A stretch of DNA of 64,000 nt from Rhizobium herbae. GTDB lineage: Bacteria > Pseudomonadota > Alphaproteobacteria > Rhizobiales > Rhizobiaceae. Both the position numbers and the translations under genes were made by a program. Shown piece by piece: positions 53,395-61,692 of the stretch (position 1 is its first letter; each line of letters starts with the position of its first letter). The DNA lies in NCBI RefSeq assembly GCF_019511375.1, contig NZ_JAEUAO010000005.1, forward strand, positions 62,001-126,000, written 5' to 3'. The notes beneath the pieces are model-generated. The model was not told the DNA's origin. It ran no database searches and worked only from the letters and a program-made list of their open reading frames with translations.

Positions 53395-54036
53395 ATGCAG
53401 CGTTTTCCGGACCATTTGCTGAAGGGCTACAACAACTTCATGAGCGGGCGCTTCAGCGAGCAGCAGCAGCGCTACAAGGCTCTCGCCGAAACCGGGCAGC
53501 AGCCGAAAACGCTCGTGATTGCCTGTTGTGACAGCCGGGCCGCACCCGAGACGATCTTCGACAGCGGCCCGGGAGAGCTTTTCGTCGTCCGCAACGTCGC
53601 CAACATGATGCCGCCCTACGAGCCGGACGGTCATTATCACTCGACCTCGGCTGCGCTGGAGTTTGCCGTTCAGGTGCTCAAGGTGAGCGATATCGTCGTC
53701 ATGGGTCACGGCCGTTGCGGTGGCATCAAGGCGGCGCTCGACGTCGATGCCGAGCCGCTGTCGCCTGGCGATTTCATCGGCCGCTGGATGCATCTTTTGA
53801 AGCCCGCCGCCGAGCAGATCCAGAGCAACGACGTCATGACCGCCGCCGAGCGGCAGCGGGCACTGGAGCGCGTTTCGATCCGCAACTCCATCGCCAACCT
53901 GCGCACCTTCCCTTGCGTCGATATCCTTGAAAAGCGCGGCAAGCTTAGTCTGCATGGCGCCTGGTTCGACATTTCGACAGGCGAGCTCTGGATCATGGAC
54001 GCCAAGACCGGCGATTTCGCCCGGCCGGGAATGTAA
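53395..54036 (+). CDS. beta-class carbonic anhydrase
   Basis: Interconverts CO2 and bicarbonate, 213 residues. Zinc ligands are Cys44 (ACCDSR, C-x-D-x-R) and the His and Cys of VMGHGRCGGIKAAL. GELFVVRNVANMMPPYEPDGHYHSTSAALEFAVQVLKVSDIVV is the conserved core. The C-terminus ends SLHGAWFDISTGELWIMD. No signal peptide, so cytoplasmic. The 245-base region upstream holds no convincing gene. Confidence 0.94.
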   Translation: MQRFPDHLLKGYNNFMSGRFSEQQQRYKALAETGQQPKTLVIACCDSRAAPETIFDSGPGELFVVRNVANMMPPYEPDGHYHSTSAALEFAVQVLKVSDIVVMGHGRCGGIKAALDVDAEPLSPGDFIGRWMHLLKPAAEQIQSNDVMTAAERQRALERVSIRNSIANLRTFPCVDILEKRGKLSLHGAWFDISTGELWIMDAKTGDFARPGM

Positions 54037-54040
54037 AAAA

Positions 54041-54064
54041 GGCCCGCTTCCTGGGAAGCGAGCC
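54041..54064 (-). terminator. terminator of the lytic transglycosylase gene
   Basis: On the minus strand GGCTCGCTTCC, a 2-base loop and GGAAGCGGGCC are followed by TTTTTT. The stem has one A-C mismatch. It lies 60 bases beyond the transglycosylase stop and also touches the end of the convergent carbonic anhydrase gene. Confidence 0.8.
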
Positions 54065-54124
54065 ACATATCAGACCAAGATGAACCTGTCGATTTTTTCC
54101 GGCGGGTTTTGTTTGTGCGGCCGG

Positions 54125-54952
54125 TTAGTAAGAGCCGCCGTCGATTTCCGCGCCGATAATGGCGATCGCCTGCTGGTAGACGCTGGCGGCATTCCATCCT
54201 TGAAGGGCACCGAAATTCGCCTCGCCCGGCTGATAGCCGGCGCCGGCGCGCCAGCCATGGCCGCGCAGGAAGTTGGCGGTCGAGGCGAGCGCGTCGGCCT
54301 TGGAGCGGACCATGTCGATATGGCCGCTGCCATCGCCGTCGACGCCGAACTTCAGCACGTTGGCCGGCAGAAACTGCGTCTGGCCGATTTCACCGTGGGC
54401 AGCACCCCGCGCATCCGGGCTCAGATCGCCGCGCTGCACGAGGTTGAGAGCCGCATAGAGCTGGTCGGTGAAATAGTCCGAGCGGCGGCAGTCATAGGCA
54501 AGCGTCGAGACGGCCGAGAGCGTATGCTCCTTGCCCAGGAAGCCGCCGAAGCCGGTTTCCATGCCCCAGATGGCGATGATCGGGCCGGCCGGCACGCCGT
54601 AGCGGCTCTCGATCGAATCGAACAGGGCAGCGTTCTGCGCCTTCATCTTCCTGCCGCGTGAAATGATCGCCTGGCCGCCACGCTTCTGCATGAACTGGTC
54701 GAGCGACAGCTTGAAGCTCTTCTGGCCGCGGTCGGCACGGATCGTCGCCTTGCTGTAGTTGACATTGGCGAATGCCTTGTCGAGCACGGACGGGCTGATG
54801 CCCTGACTTGCAGCCTCGCTCTTGAAGTCCTCGACCCAAGCCTCGAAACCGCCTGCATTGTTGCCGCATTGAGCCGCCGATGCCGTGGCCGGCAGCACTG
54901 CCGCCGCGACGATTGCCGTGAAACCTGCCAATACGCACTTTGCCTTGTGCAT
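54125..54952 (-). CDS. lytic murein transglycosylase (MltB/SLT2 family)
   Basis: 275 residues with a clear signal peptide (hydrophobic 7-25, cleavage near TASA-A) starting at the ATG at 54952. The SLT2 domain covers the rest: FEAWVEDFKSEAASQGIS, catalytic Glu132 in IAIWGMETGFGGFLG, then AAHGEIGQTQFLPANVLKFGVDGDGSGHIDMVRSKADALASTANFL. Without the C-terminal PG-binding domain of longer relatives it is a catalytic-only form. It makes 1,6-anhydro muropeptides in the periplasm. It lies downstream of asd on the same strand, with a hairpin between. Confidence 0.9.
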   Translation of the reverse strand: MHKAKCVLAGFTAIVAAAVLPATASAAQCGNNAGGFEAWVEDFKSEAASQGISPSVLDKAFANVNYSKATIRADRGQKSFKLSLDQFMQKRGGQAIISRGRKMKAQNAALFDSIESRYGVPAGPIIAIWGMETGFGGFLGKEHTLSAVSTLAYDCRRSDYFTDQLYAALNLVQRGDLSPDARGAAHGEIGQTQFLPANVLKFGVDGDGSGHIDMVRSKADALASTANFLRGHGWRAGAGYQPGEANFGALQGWNAASVYQQAIAIIGAEIDGGSY

Positions 54953-55049
54953 GTAAAAACCCCGTGAGCGCCTTGAATCCAATCTGGTGTCCGCAAAATG
55001 CCAGTCTTTGCGGGGCCTGTCACGATCTTGGCGCAGTGTAAGGAGGCCG

Positions 55050-55065
55050 CGTTTCACGTGAATCC
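55050..55065. promoter_or_regulatory. degenerate parS-like site upstream of the transglycosylase gene
   Basis: CGTTTCACGTGAATCC retains the TTTCACGTGAA core but differs at both ends from TGTTTCACGTGAAACA. It lies in the 220-base gap between asd and the transglycosylase gene, 31 kb from parAB. Weak on its own. Confidence 0.35.
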
Positions 55066-55107
55066 TCACTACAGGGGCACAAGCCATGGCAGACTGTCGG
55101 TACGAAG

Positions 55108-55144
55108 AAGCCCCGCAAACCCTTTGACGGATGATGCGGGGCTT
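55108..55144. terminator. hairpin downstream of asd
   Basis: A 10-bp stem, AAGCCCCGCA with TGCGGGGCTT, and a 17-base loop, 29 bases beyond the asd stop. On the plus strand TTTA follows; on the minus strand only a broken T-run follows. Probably a moderate terminator for asd. Confidence 0.6.
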
Positions 55145-55172
55145 TTATTGGTTAAAACTTTACAATTCCTGA

Positions 55173-56207
55173 TCAGGCGGCCTGCTTCTTCGCCTTGATC
55201 AGACCGCGATTGACGAGAAGCTCGGCGATCTGGATGGCGTTGAGGGCCGCACCCTTGCGCAGGTTGTCGGAAACCACCCACATGTTGAGACCGTTTTCGA
55301 TGGTCGCGTCCTCGCGGATGCGCGAGATATAGGTCGCGTCCTCGCCGGCCGATTCGTAAGGCGTGATGTAGCCGCCGTTCTCGTGCTTGTCGATGACGAG
55401 GCAACCCGGCGCCTCGCGCAGGATGTCGCGGGCCTGGTCGGCGCTGATCTCGTTTTCGAATTCGATATTGACCGATTCCGAATGGCCGATGAAGACCGGA
55501 ACGCGCACGGCCGTGCAGGTCACCTTGATCTTCGGGTCGAGCATCTTCTTGGTCTCGGCGAGAACCTTCCACTCTTCCTTGGTGTAGCCGTCTTCCATGA
55601 ACACGTCGATGTGCGGGATGACGTTGAAGGCGATGCGCTTGGTGAACTTCTTGCTCTCGATCGGATCGGCGACGAAGACGGCGCGCGTCTGGTTGAACAG
55701 CTCGTCCATGCCTTCCTTGCCGGCGCCGGAAACCGACTGGTAGGTCGAGACGACGACGCGCTTGATCTTGGCGAAATCATGCAGCGGCTTCAGCGCGACG
55801 ACGAGCTGGGCAGTCGAGCAATTCGGGTTGGCGATGATGTTGCGCTTGGTAAACTGGGTGATGGCGTCCGGGTTCACTTCCGGAACGATCAGCGGCACGT
55901 CGGCGTCGTAGCGCCAGGCCGACGAGTTGTCGATGACGACGCAGCCCTGCGCACCGATCTTCGGCGACCACTTCAGCGACACGGCGCCGCCGGCCGACAT
56001 CAGGCAGATGTCGGTGTCGGAAAAATCGTAGTTCTCGAGGTTCTTCACCTTCAGCGTCTTGTCGCCGAAAGAGACTTCGGTGCCTTGGCTGCGGGCCGAA
56101 GCAAGCGCCACGACTTCATCGACCGGGAAGCCGCGTTCTGAAAGGATGTTCAGCATTTCGCGGCCGACATTTCCGGTCGCGCCTGCTACGGCAATCTTGA
56201 AACCCAT
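55173..56207 (-). CDS. asd: aspartate-semialdehyde dehydrogenase
   Basis: Reduces aspartyl phosphate to aspartate semialdehyde, the branch point to lysine/DAP, methionine and threonine. It has 344 residues. The NADP-binding loop GATGNVG is at 9-15. IDNSSAWRYDADVPLIVPEVNPD and NPNCSTAQL with catalytic Cys130 follow, then SVSGAGKEGMDEL and PVFIGHSESVNIEFE. Between it and the divergent transporter lies a short Thr-rich leader ORF followed by GC hairpins, suggesting attenuation control. It is the first gene before the transglycosylase. Confidence 0.97.
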   Translation of the reverse strand: MGFKIAVAGATGNVGREMLNILSERGFPVDEVVALASARSQGTEVSFGDKTLKVKNLENYDFSDTDICLMSAGGAVSLKWSPKIGAQGCVVIDNSSAWRYDADVPLIVPEVNPDAITQFTKRNIIANPNCSTAQLVVALKPLHDFAKIKRVVVSTYQSVSGAGKEGMDELFNQTRAVFVADPIESKKFTKRIAFNVIPHIDVFMEDGYTKEEWKVLAETKKMLDPKIKVTCTAVRVPVFIGHSESVNIEFENEISADQARDILREAPGCLVIDKHENGGYITPYESAGEDATYISRIREDATIENGLNMWVVSDNLRKGAALNAIQIAELLVNRGLIKAKKQAA

Positions 56208-56253
56208 TGTCTTTGCTCTCTTTCTCGTCTCTCCGCGGGCTTGGGGGGAGAAA

Positions 56254-56298
56254 CCCGCCGGCCAAGGCGCGGGCTTCGGGTCCCCGGCCTAACCGGGG
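56254..56298 (-). promoter_or_regulatory. two hairpins between Thr-rich leader and asd
   Basis: In transcript order: CCCCGG with CCGGGG (56282-56298), then CCCGC...GCGGG with an inner GCC/GGC pairing (56254-56273) followed by TTTCT. The second resembles a weak terminator ahead of the asd ribosome site. Together with the leader ORF they have the layout of an attenuator; competing pairings were not computed. Confidence 0.5.
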
Positions 56299-56320
56299 AG
56301 AGAGCGGTGGGCCAGAGACG

Positions 56321-56440
56321 TCAGACGGTTTTCGTCGTCGTTTTGGCCGTAGTTTGGGAAGAAATCGAGAAGGAACGAACCCGCCCGGCAAAGAATGCCG
56401 GGGCGATCAGCGCAGCGATGGAAGTACCAAAACGGTGCAT
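56321..56440 (-). CDS. Thr-rich leader peptide of asd (candidate attenuator ORF)
   Basis: 39 codons from an ATG at 56440, preceded by AAAAGGGA. The last 11 residues are QTTAKTTTKTV: six Thr codons (ACT, ACG, ACG, ACG, ACG, ACC) and two Lys codons close to the stop, as in thrL-type leaders where ribosome stalling at regulatory codons sets downstream RNA folding. Two GC hairpins follow before asd, whose product feeds Thr and Lys synthesis. The translated N-terminus (MHRFGTSIAALIAPAFF) has no known domain. A chance ORF is the alternative; I favour a leader because product and codons fit. Confidence 0.6.
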   Translation of the reverse strand: MHRFGTSIAALIAPAFFAGRVRSFSISSQTTAKTTTKTV

Positions 56441-56690
56441 GGCGGTCCCTTTTCCGCTGTTGCTCATACTGGGTTTTGCCGCGGAGTCAACAGAAAGCTG
56501 AAAGTTCCGCGATCGGCGGCCCGCCTGCGTCATGCCGTCTCATTCGACTAAAGTCATAATCCCAAAGCATCTCTGCCGCCTGCAGGGGTTTTCTGCCATT
56601 TTGTCGTCATGGCGTGTTCCGCCTCGGAATCAGGGAGGATTCGGAGGCTTCAGGGGATACGCGAGCCGTTTTTGAGTGGAGGACAACACA

Positions 56691-58577
56691 ATGGCAGACG
56701 TCGCAACAGTGGGCAGAGCAAAGGCCGCCCCCATGACAGGCGAGCAGAAGAAGGTGATTTTCGCCTCTTCGCTCGGCACGATCTTCGAGTGGTACGATTT
56801 CTATCTCTACGGTTCGCTGGCCATCTATATCGGCGCCACGTTCTTTTCGCAGTATCCTGAAACGACCCGCAACATCTTTGCGCTGCTCGCCTTTGCGGCG
56901 GGCTTCCTGGTGCGTCCCTTCGGTGCGCTGGTATTCGGCCGCCTCGGCGATCTCGTCGGCCGCAAGTACACCTTCCTCGTCACTATCGTCATCATGGGCC
57001 TGTCGACCTTCCTCGTCGGCATCCTGCCCGGTGCCGCCTCGATCGGCATCGCCGCTCCGATCCTTCTGATCGCGCTGCGCATGCTGCAGGGCCTGGCGCT
57101 CGGCGGCGAATATGGCGGTGCAGCGACCTATGTCGCCGAACATGCGCCGCAGGGCAAGCGCGGCTACTTCACCTCGTGGATCCAGACGACGGCGACGCTC
57201 GGCCTGTTCCTGTCGCTGGTGGTCATCGTCACCGTGCAGCTGCTTCTCGGCAAGGAAGCCTTCGCGGCATGGGGCTGGCGCGTTCCGTTCCTGCTCTCCT
57301 GCATCCTGCTCGGCGTCTCGGTCTGGATTCGTCTGAAGATGAACGAATCGCCGGCCTTCAAGAAGATGAAGGAAGAAGGCAAGGGCTCCAAGGCGCCGCT
57401 GACGGAAGCCTTCGGCCAGTGGAGAAACGCGAAGATCGCGCTGCTTGCCTTGTTCGGTGCCGTCGTCGGCCAGGCCGTCGTCTGGTATTCCGGCCAGTTC
57501 TACGCGCTGTTCTTCCTGCAGAACATCCTGAAGGTCGATGGCCAGTCGGCAAACATCATGGTTGCCGCATCGCTGCTCATCGGCACCGGCTTCTTCGTCT
57601 TCTTCGGCTGGTTGTCCGACAAGATCGGCCGCAAGCCGATCATCATGGCCGGCCTGCTGCTCGCAATGCTCACCTACTTCCCGCTGTTCAAGACGCTGAC
57701 CTGGGCCGGCAATCCGGCGCTGGCCGAAGCACAGGAAACCATCCGGGCGACCGTCACCGCCGCTCCCGGCGACTGCAAGTTCCAGTTCAACCCGACCGGC
57801 ACGGCGAAGTTCACGACATCCTGCGATATCGCGACCTCGTTCCTGACGCGCAATTCCGTACCCTATGACGTCGTTGCCGGTCCTGCCGGCTCGGCCGCAA
57901 CGGTCAAGATCGGCGACGCAACCATCAACAGTTACGATGCCGTTGCCGCAGGCGACAAGGCCAAGGCCACAGGTGCTGCCTTCGAAAAGCAGATCAACAT
58001 GGCGCTGCAGGCGAGCGGTTATCCGCTGGTTCGTGCCGCTGCCAAGGTTCCGGAAAGCAAGGTTGACGGCTTCGTTGCCGCCAATCCGGAGCTGGCGCTC
58101 GATGCCGCAGCCGTTCGCGGCGGCGAGAAGGCAACCATGACCGGCGAACAGCTGGTCGCAGCCAAGCTGCTGACGGCCGAAGAAGCCGCAGGCGTCACCG
58201 AAATGCCGGTCTACACGGTCGCCAAGGGCGGTACTTTCGCCATGGTCGCCGATCCGGCACGGGTCAACTGGGTCACCATCATCGCGGTTCTGACCGTCCT
58301 CGTCATCTATGTGACGATGGTCTATGGCCCGATCGCAGCGCTTCTGGTCGAACTCTTCCCGACCCGTATCCGCTATACCGGCATGTCCCTGCCCTACCAT
58401 ATCGGCAACGGCTGGTTCGGCGGTCTGCTTCCGGCAACGGCCTTTGCGATGAGCGCTGCCCAGGGCGATATCTACTACGGTCTCTGGTACCCGATCGTGT
58501 TTGCCGGCCTCACGCTGGTGATCGGCATGCTCTTCCTGCCCGAGACGAAGGATCGCGACATCCACGCGATGAACTGA
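56691..58577 (+). CDS. MHS-family MFS transporter with large periplasmic insertion
   Basis: 628 residues from the ATG at 56691, 8 bases after GGAGGAC. The MHS start SSLGTIFEWYDFYLYGSLAIYIG, the VFGRLGDLVGRKYTFLVTI loop, LQGLALGGEYGGAATYVAEHAP and PFLLSCILLGVSVWIRLKMNESPAF are typical of metabolite:H+ symporters (KgtP, ProP, ShiA). Nine membrane segments precede residue 338. Then about 185 mostly polar residues (338-524), including Cys362 and Cys378, intervene before the last three segments. By topology the insert is periplasmic. Usual members are about 430-550 residues. The substrate, perhaps a dicarboxylate or betaine, is unknown. Confidence 0.88.
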   Translation: MADVATVGRAKAAPMTGEQKKVIFASSLGTIFEWYDFYLYGSLAIYIGATFFSQYPETTRNIFALLAFAAGFLVRPFGALVFGRLGDLVGRKYTFLVTIVIMGLSTFLVGILPGAASIGIAAPILLIALRMLQGLALGGEYGGAATYVAEHAPQGKRGYFTSWIQTTATLGLFLSLVVIVTVQLLLGKEAFAAWGWRVPFLLSCILLGVSVWIRLKMNESPAFKKMKEEGKGSKAPLTEAFGQWRNAKIALLALFGAVVGQAVVWYSGQFYALFFLQNILKVDGQSANIMVAASLLIGTGFFVFFGWLSDKIGRKPIIMAGLLLAMLTYFPLFKTLTWAGNPALAEAQETIRATVTAAPGDCKFQFNPTGTAKFTTSCDIATSFLTRNSVPYDVVAGPAGSAATVKIGDATINSYDAVAAGDKAKATGAAFEKQINMALQASGYPLVRAAAKVPESKVDGFVAANPELALDAAAVRGGEKATMTGEQLVAAKLLTAEEAAGVTEMPVYTVAKGGTFAMVADPARVNWVTIIAVLTVLVIYVTMVYGPIAALLVELFPTRIRYTGMSLPYHIGNGWFGGLLPATAFAMSAAQGDIYYGLWYPIVFAGLTLVIGMLFLPETKDRDIHAMN

Positions 58578-58603
58578 TCCACGCTTTCCCCCCGCCAACT
58601 GAG

Positions 58604-58630
58604 CCCGGCACTCCCCGTGCCGGGTTTTTT
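58604..58630 (+). terminator. terminator of the MHS transporter gene
   Basis: An 8-bp stem, CCCGGCAC with GTGCCGGG, a 5-base loop and TTTTTT directly after. It lies 26 bases past the stop codon; a textbook Rho-independent terminator. Confidence 0.92.
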
Positions 58631-58654
58631 CATGCCGCTATGTGGAACGGACCA

Positions 58655-59329
58655 TTACACCTTCGGCCGCGGCCAGCCCTGCTCATCCAGGCGGAACAGC
58701 CAGTTCCGCTGCGCAAAGACGAAGGCGGTCATCAGCGCCGCCCAGAGCCCCAGCAGCAGCCCGGCCGCCACGTCGCTCGGATAATGGGCGCCGACAACAA
58801 CGCGGGTGATGCCGATCGTGAGTGCACCGAGCGCAAAGAAAATGCGCAGGCGCGGCGCCAGCATGGCGAAGGCGCCGAAGAACGAGCCGACGGCCGCCGA
58901 ATGGCCCGAGGGAAAGCTTTCGAACAGCCATTCATTGGCAAAGGGCGTCAGGCTATGGGCGCCATAGTCGAGGTAAAGCTCCGGCCGCGCCCGGCCGATG
59001 ACGAGTTTGAGCAGGTGAACCAGCGCGCTGGCGCTACCGATCGTCACGAGGAAATACAGCGCCAGCCGCCACGCCGTCTTCGTCTTCGAGGAGAAGCCGG
59101 CGCTGCGCGAAACCCGGTGCAGGATATAGGCGACGATCGTGACCGAGCCGGAACCGTAGATCATCCAGCCGAAGGTGCCGAAATCGGTGATCCGCTCGTT
59201 GAAGGCGACGATCGCGGGCGGCAGCGCCTGCGCGCTTTGGGAGACGAGCCCGTCGAAGGGCAGCAGTGCGGCGACCAGCACGATCGTTGCCAGCAAAAGC
59301 CAGAAGGATGAGGAGAGCGGTGGGTTCAT
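58655..59329 (-). CDS. PAP2-family membrane phosphatase
   Basis: 224 residues from the ATG at 59329. It has several membrane segments and the phosphatase motifs KLVIGRARPELYL (motif 1, KxxxxxxRP), FPSGHSAAVGSFFGAF (motif 2, PSGH) and RVVVGAHYPSDVAAGLLLG (motif 3, SRxxxxxHxxxD variant with VVVGAHYPSD). It dephosphorylates lipid phosphates such as phosphatidic acid or undecaprenyl pyrophosphate at the outer face of the inner membrane; the substrate is not assignable. Its first 17 codons are repeated as a decayed fragment at 59727-59776. Confidence 0.88.
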   Translation of the reverse strand: MNPPLSSSFWLLLATIVLVAALLPFDGLVSQSAQALPPAIVAFNERITDFGTFGWMIYGSGSVTIVAYILHRVSRSAGFSSKTKTAWRLALYFLVTIGSASALVHLLKLVIGRARPELYLDYGAHSLTPFANEWLFESFPSGHSAAVGSFFGAFAMLAPRLRIFFALGALTIGITRVVVGAHYPSDVAAGLLLGLWAALMTAFVFAQRNWLFRLDEQGWPRPKV

Positions 59330-59471
59330 GAAAGGCCTGTTCGTTGGTTCTCTTCCATGTGTCAATAAAAACAGCAATTTCAATGGTGCATTCGAAAAAT
59401 GCCATGACGGTGCATGAGGCGGAATGTTTTACACGCCGCCTTCACTGCTTTTCGTTCCCGCCTCGTTTACC

Positions 59472-59577
59472 GTCATCCTCGGGCTTGACCCGAGGATCCA
59501 CCAACATAACGTCGCGTTGCGTGAGAGAGTCCTCCGAGCGGTCCGCGCTGGATCCTCGGGTCGAGCCCGAGGATGAC
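59472..59577. repeat. inverted repeat, 29-base arms
   Basis: Arms at 59472-59500 and 59549-59577 each contain internal CCTCGGG / CCCGAGG pairs; they are reverse complements with one mismatch. A third copy of the left arm is at 59845-59873 in the duplicated segment. GTCATCCTCGGGCT and its complement are the recognisable ends. Confidence 0.85.
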
Positions 59578-59726
59578 CCGGGAGAAGCGGCGGCAGCCTG
59601 CCTCTTCTCCCCGGCGGGGAGAAGATGCCCGAAGGGCAGATGAGGGGGTGCGCGAAGCGCCAATGGTGTGCCGAAAGCCCCGCCTCGCGTGCGCTCGGCT
59701 CTTCTCCCCGCGGGGGAGCCCGTCAA

Positions 59727-59776
59727 CGATCGTTGCCAGCAAAAGCCAGAGGGATGCGGAAAGCGGTCGGTTCATG
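59727..59776 (-). pseudogene. truncated copy of PAP2 gene start
   Basis: About 50 bases repeating the first 17 codons of the PAP2 gene with only a few mismatches (MNRPLSASLWLLLATIV here, MNPPLSSSFWLLLATIV in the intact gene). After codon 17 the frame enters a GC-palindromic repeat and unrelated sequence. It is a decayed duplicate, not a gene. Upstream sequence is also duplicated, including the 29-base palindrome arm. Confidence 0.75.
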
Positions 59777-60012
59777 AGGCGGTTTCTCGAATTGAATGTT
59801 TAACACGCGGCCTTCGCTGCTTGTCGTTACCGCCCCCTTCTACCGTCATCCTCGGGCTTGACCCGAGGATCCACCAACATAACGTCACGTTGCGTCAGTC
59901 CTCCGAGGGGGCCGCGTTAGTCCTATCTTTGCTTCGTCGGCAACCAATCCCAAACAAACGGCACCCGAACCGATCGTCCGGATGCCGCCCATCCTGCAAT
60001 ACGCGAGGAACT

Positions 60013-61125
60013 TTACGCCGAAAGTGCCTTGAATTCGGCAAGGATCGCGTCGCCCATTTCGGCGGTGCCGACCTTGCGGGCGCCCTCGGCCATGATGTCG
60101 CCGGTGCGGATGCCCTTGTCGAGCACGTTGGCAATGGCCTTCTCCAGATTGTCGGCTTCCTTGACCAGGTTGAAGGAGTAGCGCAGGCACATGGCAAAGG
60201 AGGCGATCATGGCGATCGGGTTGGCGATGCCCTTTCCGGCAATGTCCGGCGCCGAGCCGTGCACGGGCTCGTAGAGCGCCTTGCGCTTGCCGGTCTTGGC
60301 ATCCGGGGCGCCGAGCGAGGCCGACGGCAGCATGCCGAGCGAGCCGGTCAGCATGGCGGCAACGTCCGACAGCATGTCGCCGAACAGGTTGTCGGTGACG
60401 ATCACGTCGAACTGCTTCGGCGCACGCACGAGCTGCATGCCGCCGGCGTCGGCCAGCATGTGCTCCAGCTGCACGTCGGAATATTTCGCCTTGTGCGTCG
60501 CCGTCACCACCTGGTTCCAGAGCACGCCCGACTTCATGACGTTGCGCTTCTCCATCGAGCAGACGCGGTTCTGCCGCGTGCGCGCCAGTTCGAAGGCGAC
60601 GCCGGCGATGCGCTCGATCTCGTAGGTGTCATAGACCTGCGTGTCGATGCCGCGCTTCTGGCCGTTGCCGAGATCGATGATTTCCTTCGGCTCACCGAAA
60701 TAGACCCCGCCGGTCAGCTCGCGGACGATCAGGATGTCGAGGCCCTCGACCAGCTCGGCCTTCAGCGACGAGGCATTGGCGAGCGCCGGGTAGCAGATCG
60801 CCGGGCGCAGGTTGGCAAACAGTTCCATGTCCTTGCGCAGGCGCAAAAGGCCGGCTTCGGGGCGCACTTCATAGGGAACGTCATCCCATTTCGGGCCGCC
60901 GACGGCGCCGAACAGAACGGCGTCCGCCGCCATCGCCTTTGCCATGTCCGCGTCCGAAATCGCCGCGCCATGGGCGTCGTAGGCTGAGCCGCCGACAAGA
61001 CCTTCGTCCGTCGTGAAGCCGCCCGCCATCTCGGCGTTCATATGGGCGATGATTTTGCGGACTTCCGCCATGGCTTCCGGGCCGATGCCGTCGCCGGGCA
61101 GAAGGAAAAGATTGCGCGCTGTCAT
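60013..61125 (-). CDS. leuB: 3-isopropylmalate dehydrogenase
   Basis: Leucine synthesis: oxidises and decarboxylates 3-isopropylmalate to 2-oxoisocaproate. It has 370 residues from the ATG at 61125, chosen because AAAAGGA abuts the earlier ATG at 61131 but is 6 bases from this one. Motifs: [86 protein letters not shown] and [20 protein letters not shown]. It appears monocistronic; a 363-base leader lies upstream of the small secreted protein gene. Confidence 0.97.
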   Translation of the reverse strand: MTARNLFLLPGDGIGPEAMAEVRKIIAHMNAEMAGGFTTDEGLVGGSAYDAHGAAISDADMAKAMAADAVLFGAVGGPKWDDVPYEVRPEAGLLRLRKDMELFANLRPAICYPALANASSLKAELVEGLDILIVRELTGGVYFGEPKEIIDLGNGQKRGIDTQVYDTYEIERIAGVAFELARTRQNRVCSMEKRNVMKSGVLWNQVVTATHKAKYSDVQLEHMLADAGGMQLVRAPKQFDVIVTDNLFGDMLSDVAAMLTGSLGMLPSASLGAPDAKTGKRKALYEPVHGSAPDIAGKGIANPIAMIASFAMCLRYSFNLVKEADNLEKAIANVLDKGIRTGDIMAEGARKVGTAEMGDAILAEFKALSA

Positions 61126-61488
61126 GGGCATTCCTTTTAAGTCGAAGGGTGGGCTTGTCAGATGTTGGCGCGTTCTTAACGCAACTTCCGTTCAAGGAAA
61201 ATGCGGTTCAGGAAAGAATTGTGCGCGCAGTTCCTGCCGGAACAGGCATGCCGGCAGGAGGGTGGGATTCTGGCGTGACCGGGCATGCCTGGAAGGATCC
61301 ACGCGCAAATTCATCCGCTCCGTTGCCGCGGTCCTGCGGACAATGCCGGACAGGCCTCTCTATTGCCGGAAAATCCAGAAGTGAGCGCCCCCTGTTCCAT
61401 TCGAAACAGCGCGGGCGTCCCGGGCGTGGAATAGTCGGGTCACTGGATGAGGGAGGCTCATCCAGCAAGATCTCAAGGAGAGACCCGC
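61126..61488. other. 363-base gap without a gene
   Basis: Between divergent leuB and the small secreted protein gene. I see no convincing ORF. It must hold the two promoters. An 8-bp hairpin, CTGGATGA at 61443-61450 with TCATCCAG at 61458-61465, stands 9 bases before the AAGGAG of the downstream gene. No Leu-rich leader ORF was found before leuB. Confidence 0.6.
61443..61465 (+). promoter_or_regulatory. 5'-UTR hairpin ahead of the small secreted protein gene
   Basis: A perfect 8-bp stem, CTGGATGA with TCATCCAG, and a 7-base loop, 9 bases upstream of AAGGAG (61475-61480). Such a position can protect mRNA or tune translation; no direct evidence. Confidence 0.4.
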
Positions 61489-61665
61489 ATGCGCAAGTTC
61501 GTTTTGACCGCCGCTGTCGCTGCCATCACTGCTGTTTCCTTCGCCGCCCCGTCGCAGGCCGGCTACTACAGCGATGATTGCCAGCCTTATTGCTTCATCA
61601 AGAAGGTCAAGACCTACGATTATTACGGCAACGTCATCATCAAGAAGATCCGCGTCTGCGAATAA
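61489..61665 (+). CDS. small secreted Cys-containing protein
   Basis: 58 residues starting at 61489, 8 bases after AAGGAG. A signal peptide (KFVLTAAVAAITAVSFAAPSQA, cleavage near SQA-G) leaves a mature peptide of about 35 residues: basic, aromatic, with three Cys (DDCQPYCFIKKVKTYDYYGN, then KIRVCE). I do not recognise the family; short periplasmic proteins of this type are common but uncharacterised in rhizobia. A hairpin precedes it and a strong terminator follows, so it is a separate transcript. Divergent from leuB. Confidence 0.78.
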   Translation: MRKFVLTAAVAAITAVSFAAPSQAGYYSDDCQPYCFIKKVKTYDYYGNVIIKKIRVCE

Positions 61666-61692
61666 GCGCACCTTTTTCTGGCTTCCTCCCTG

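Larger units (their letters stand above)
59330..60012. repeat. intergenic repeat-rich region between PAP2 gene and leuB
   Basis: No intact gene. It contains a duplicated segment (copy A, PAP2 start at 59281 through 59535; copy B, 59727 to about 59911), an inverted repeat (arms 59472-59500 and 59549-59577, one mismatch), and a palindromic element with CTTCTCCCC at 59604-59612 and GGGGAGAAG at 59616-59624 followed by GCCCGAAGGGC. These look like rhizobial intergenic mosaic (RIME-like) elements; the name is inferred. Confidence 0.75.

Noticed and set aside
56607-58598. 663-codon minus-strand open frame
   Set aside because: Antisense to the MHS transporter gene; Arg, Gln, Asp and His-rich shadow composition.
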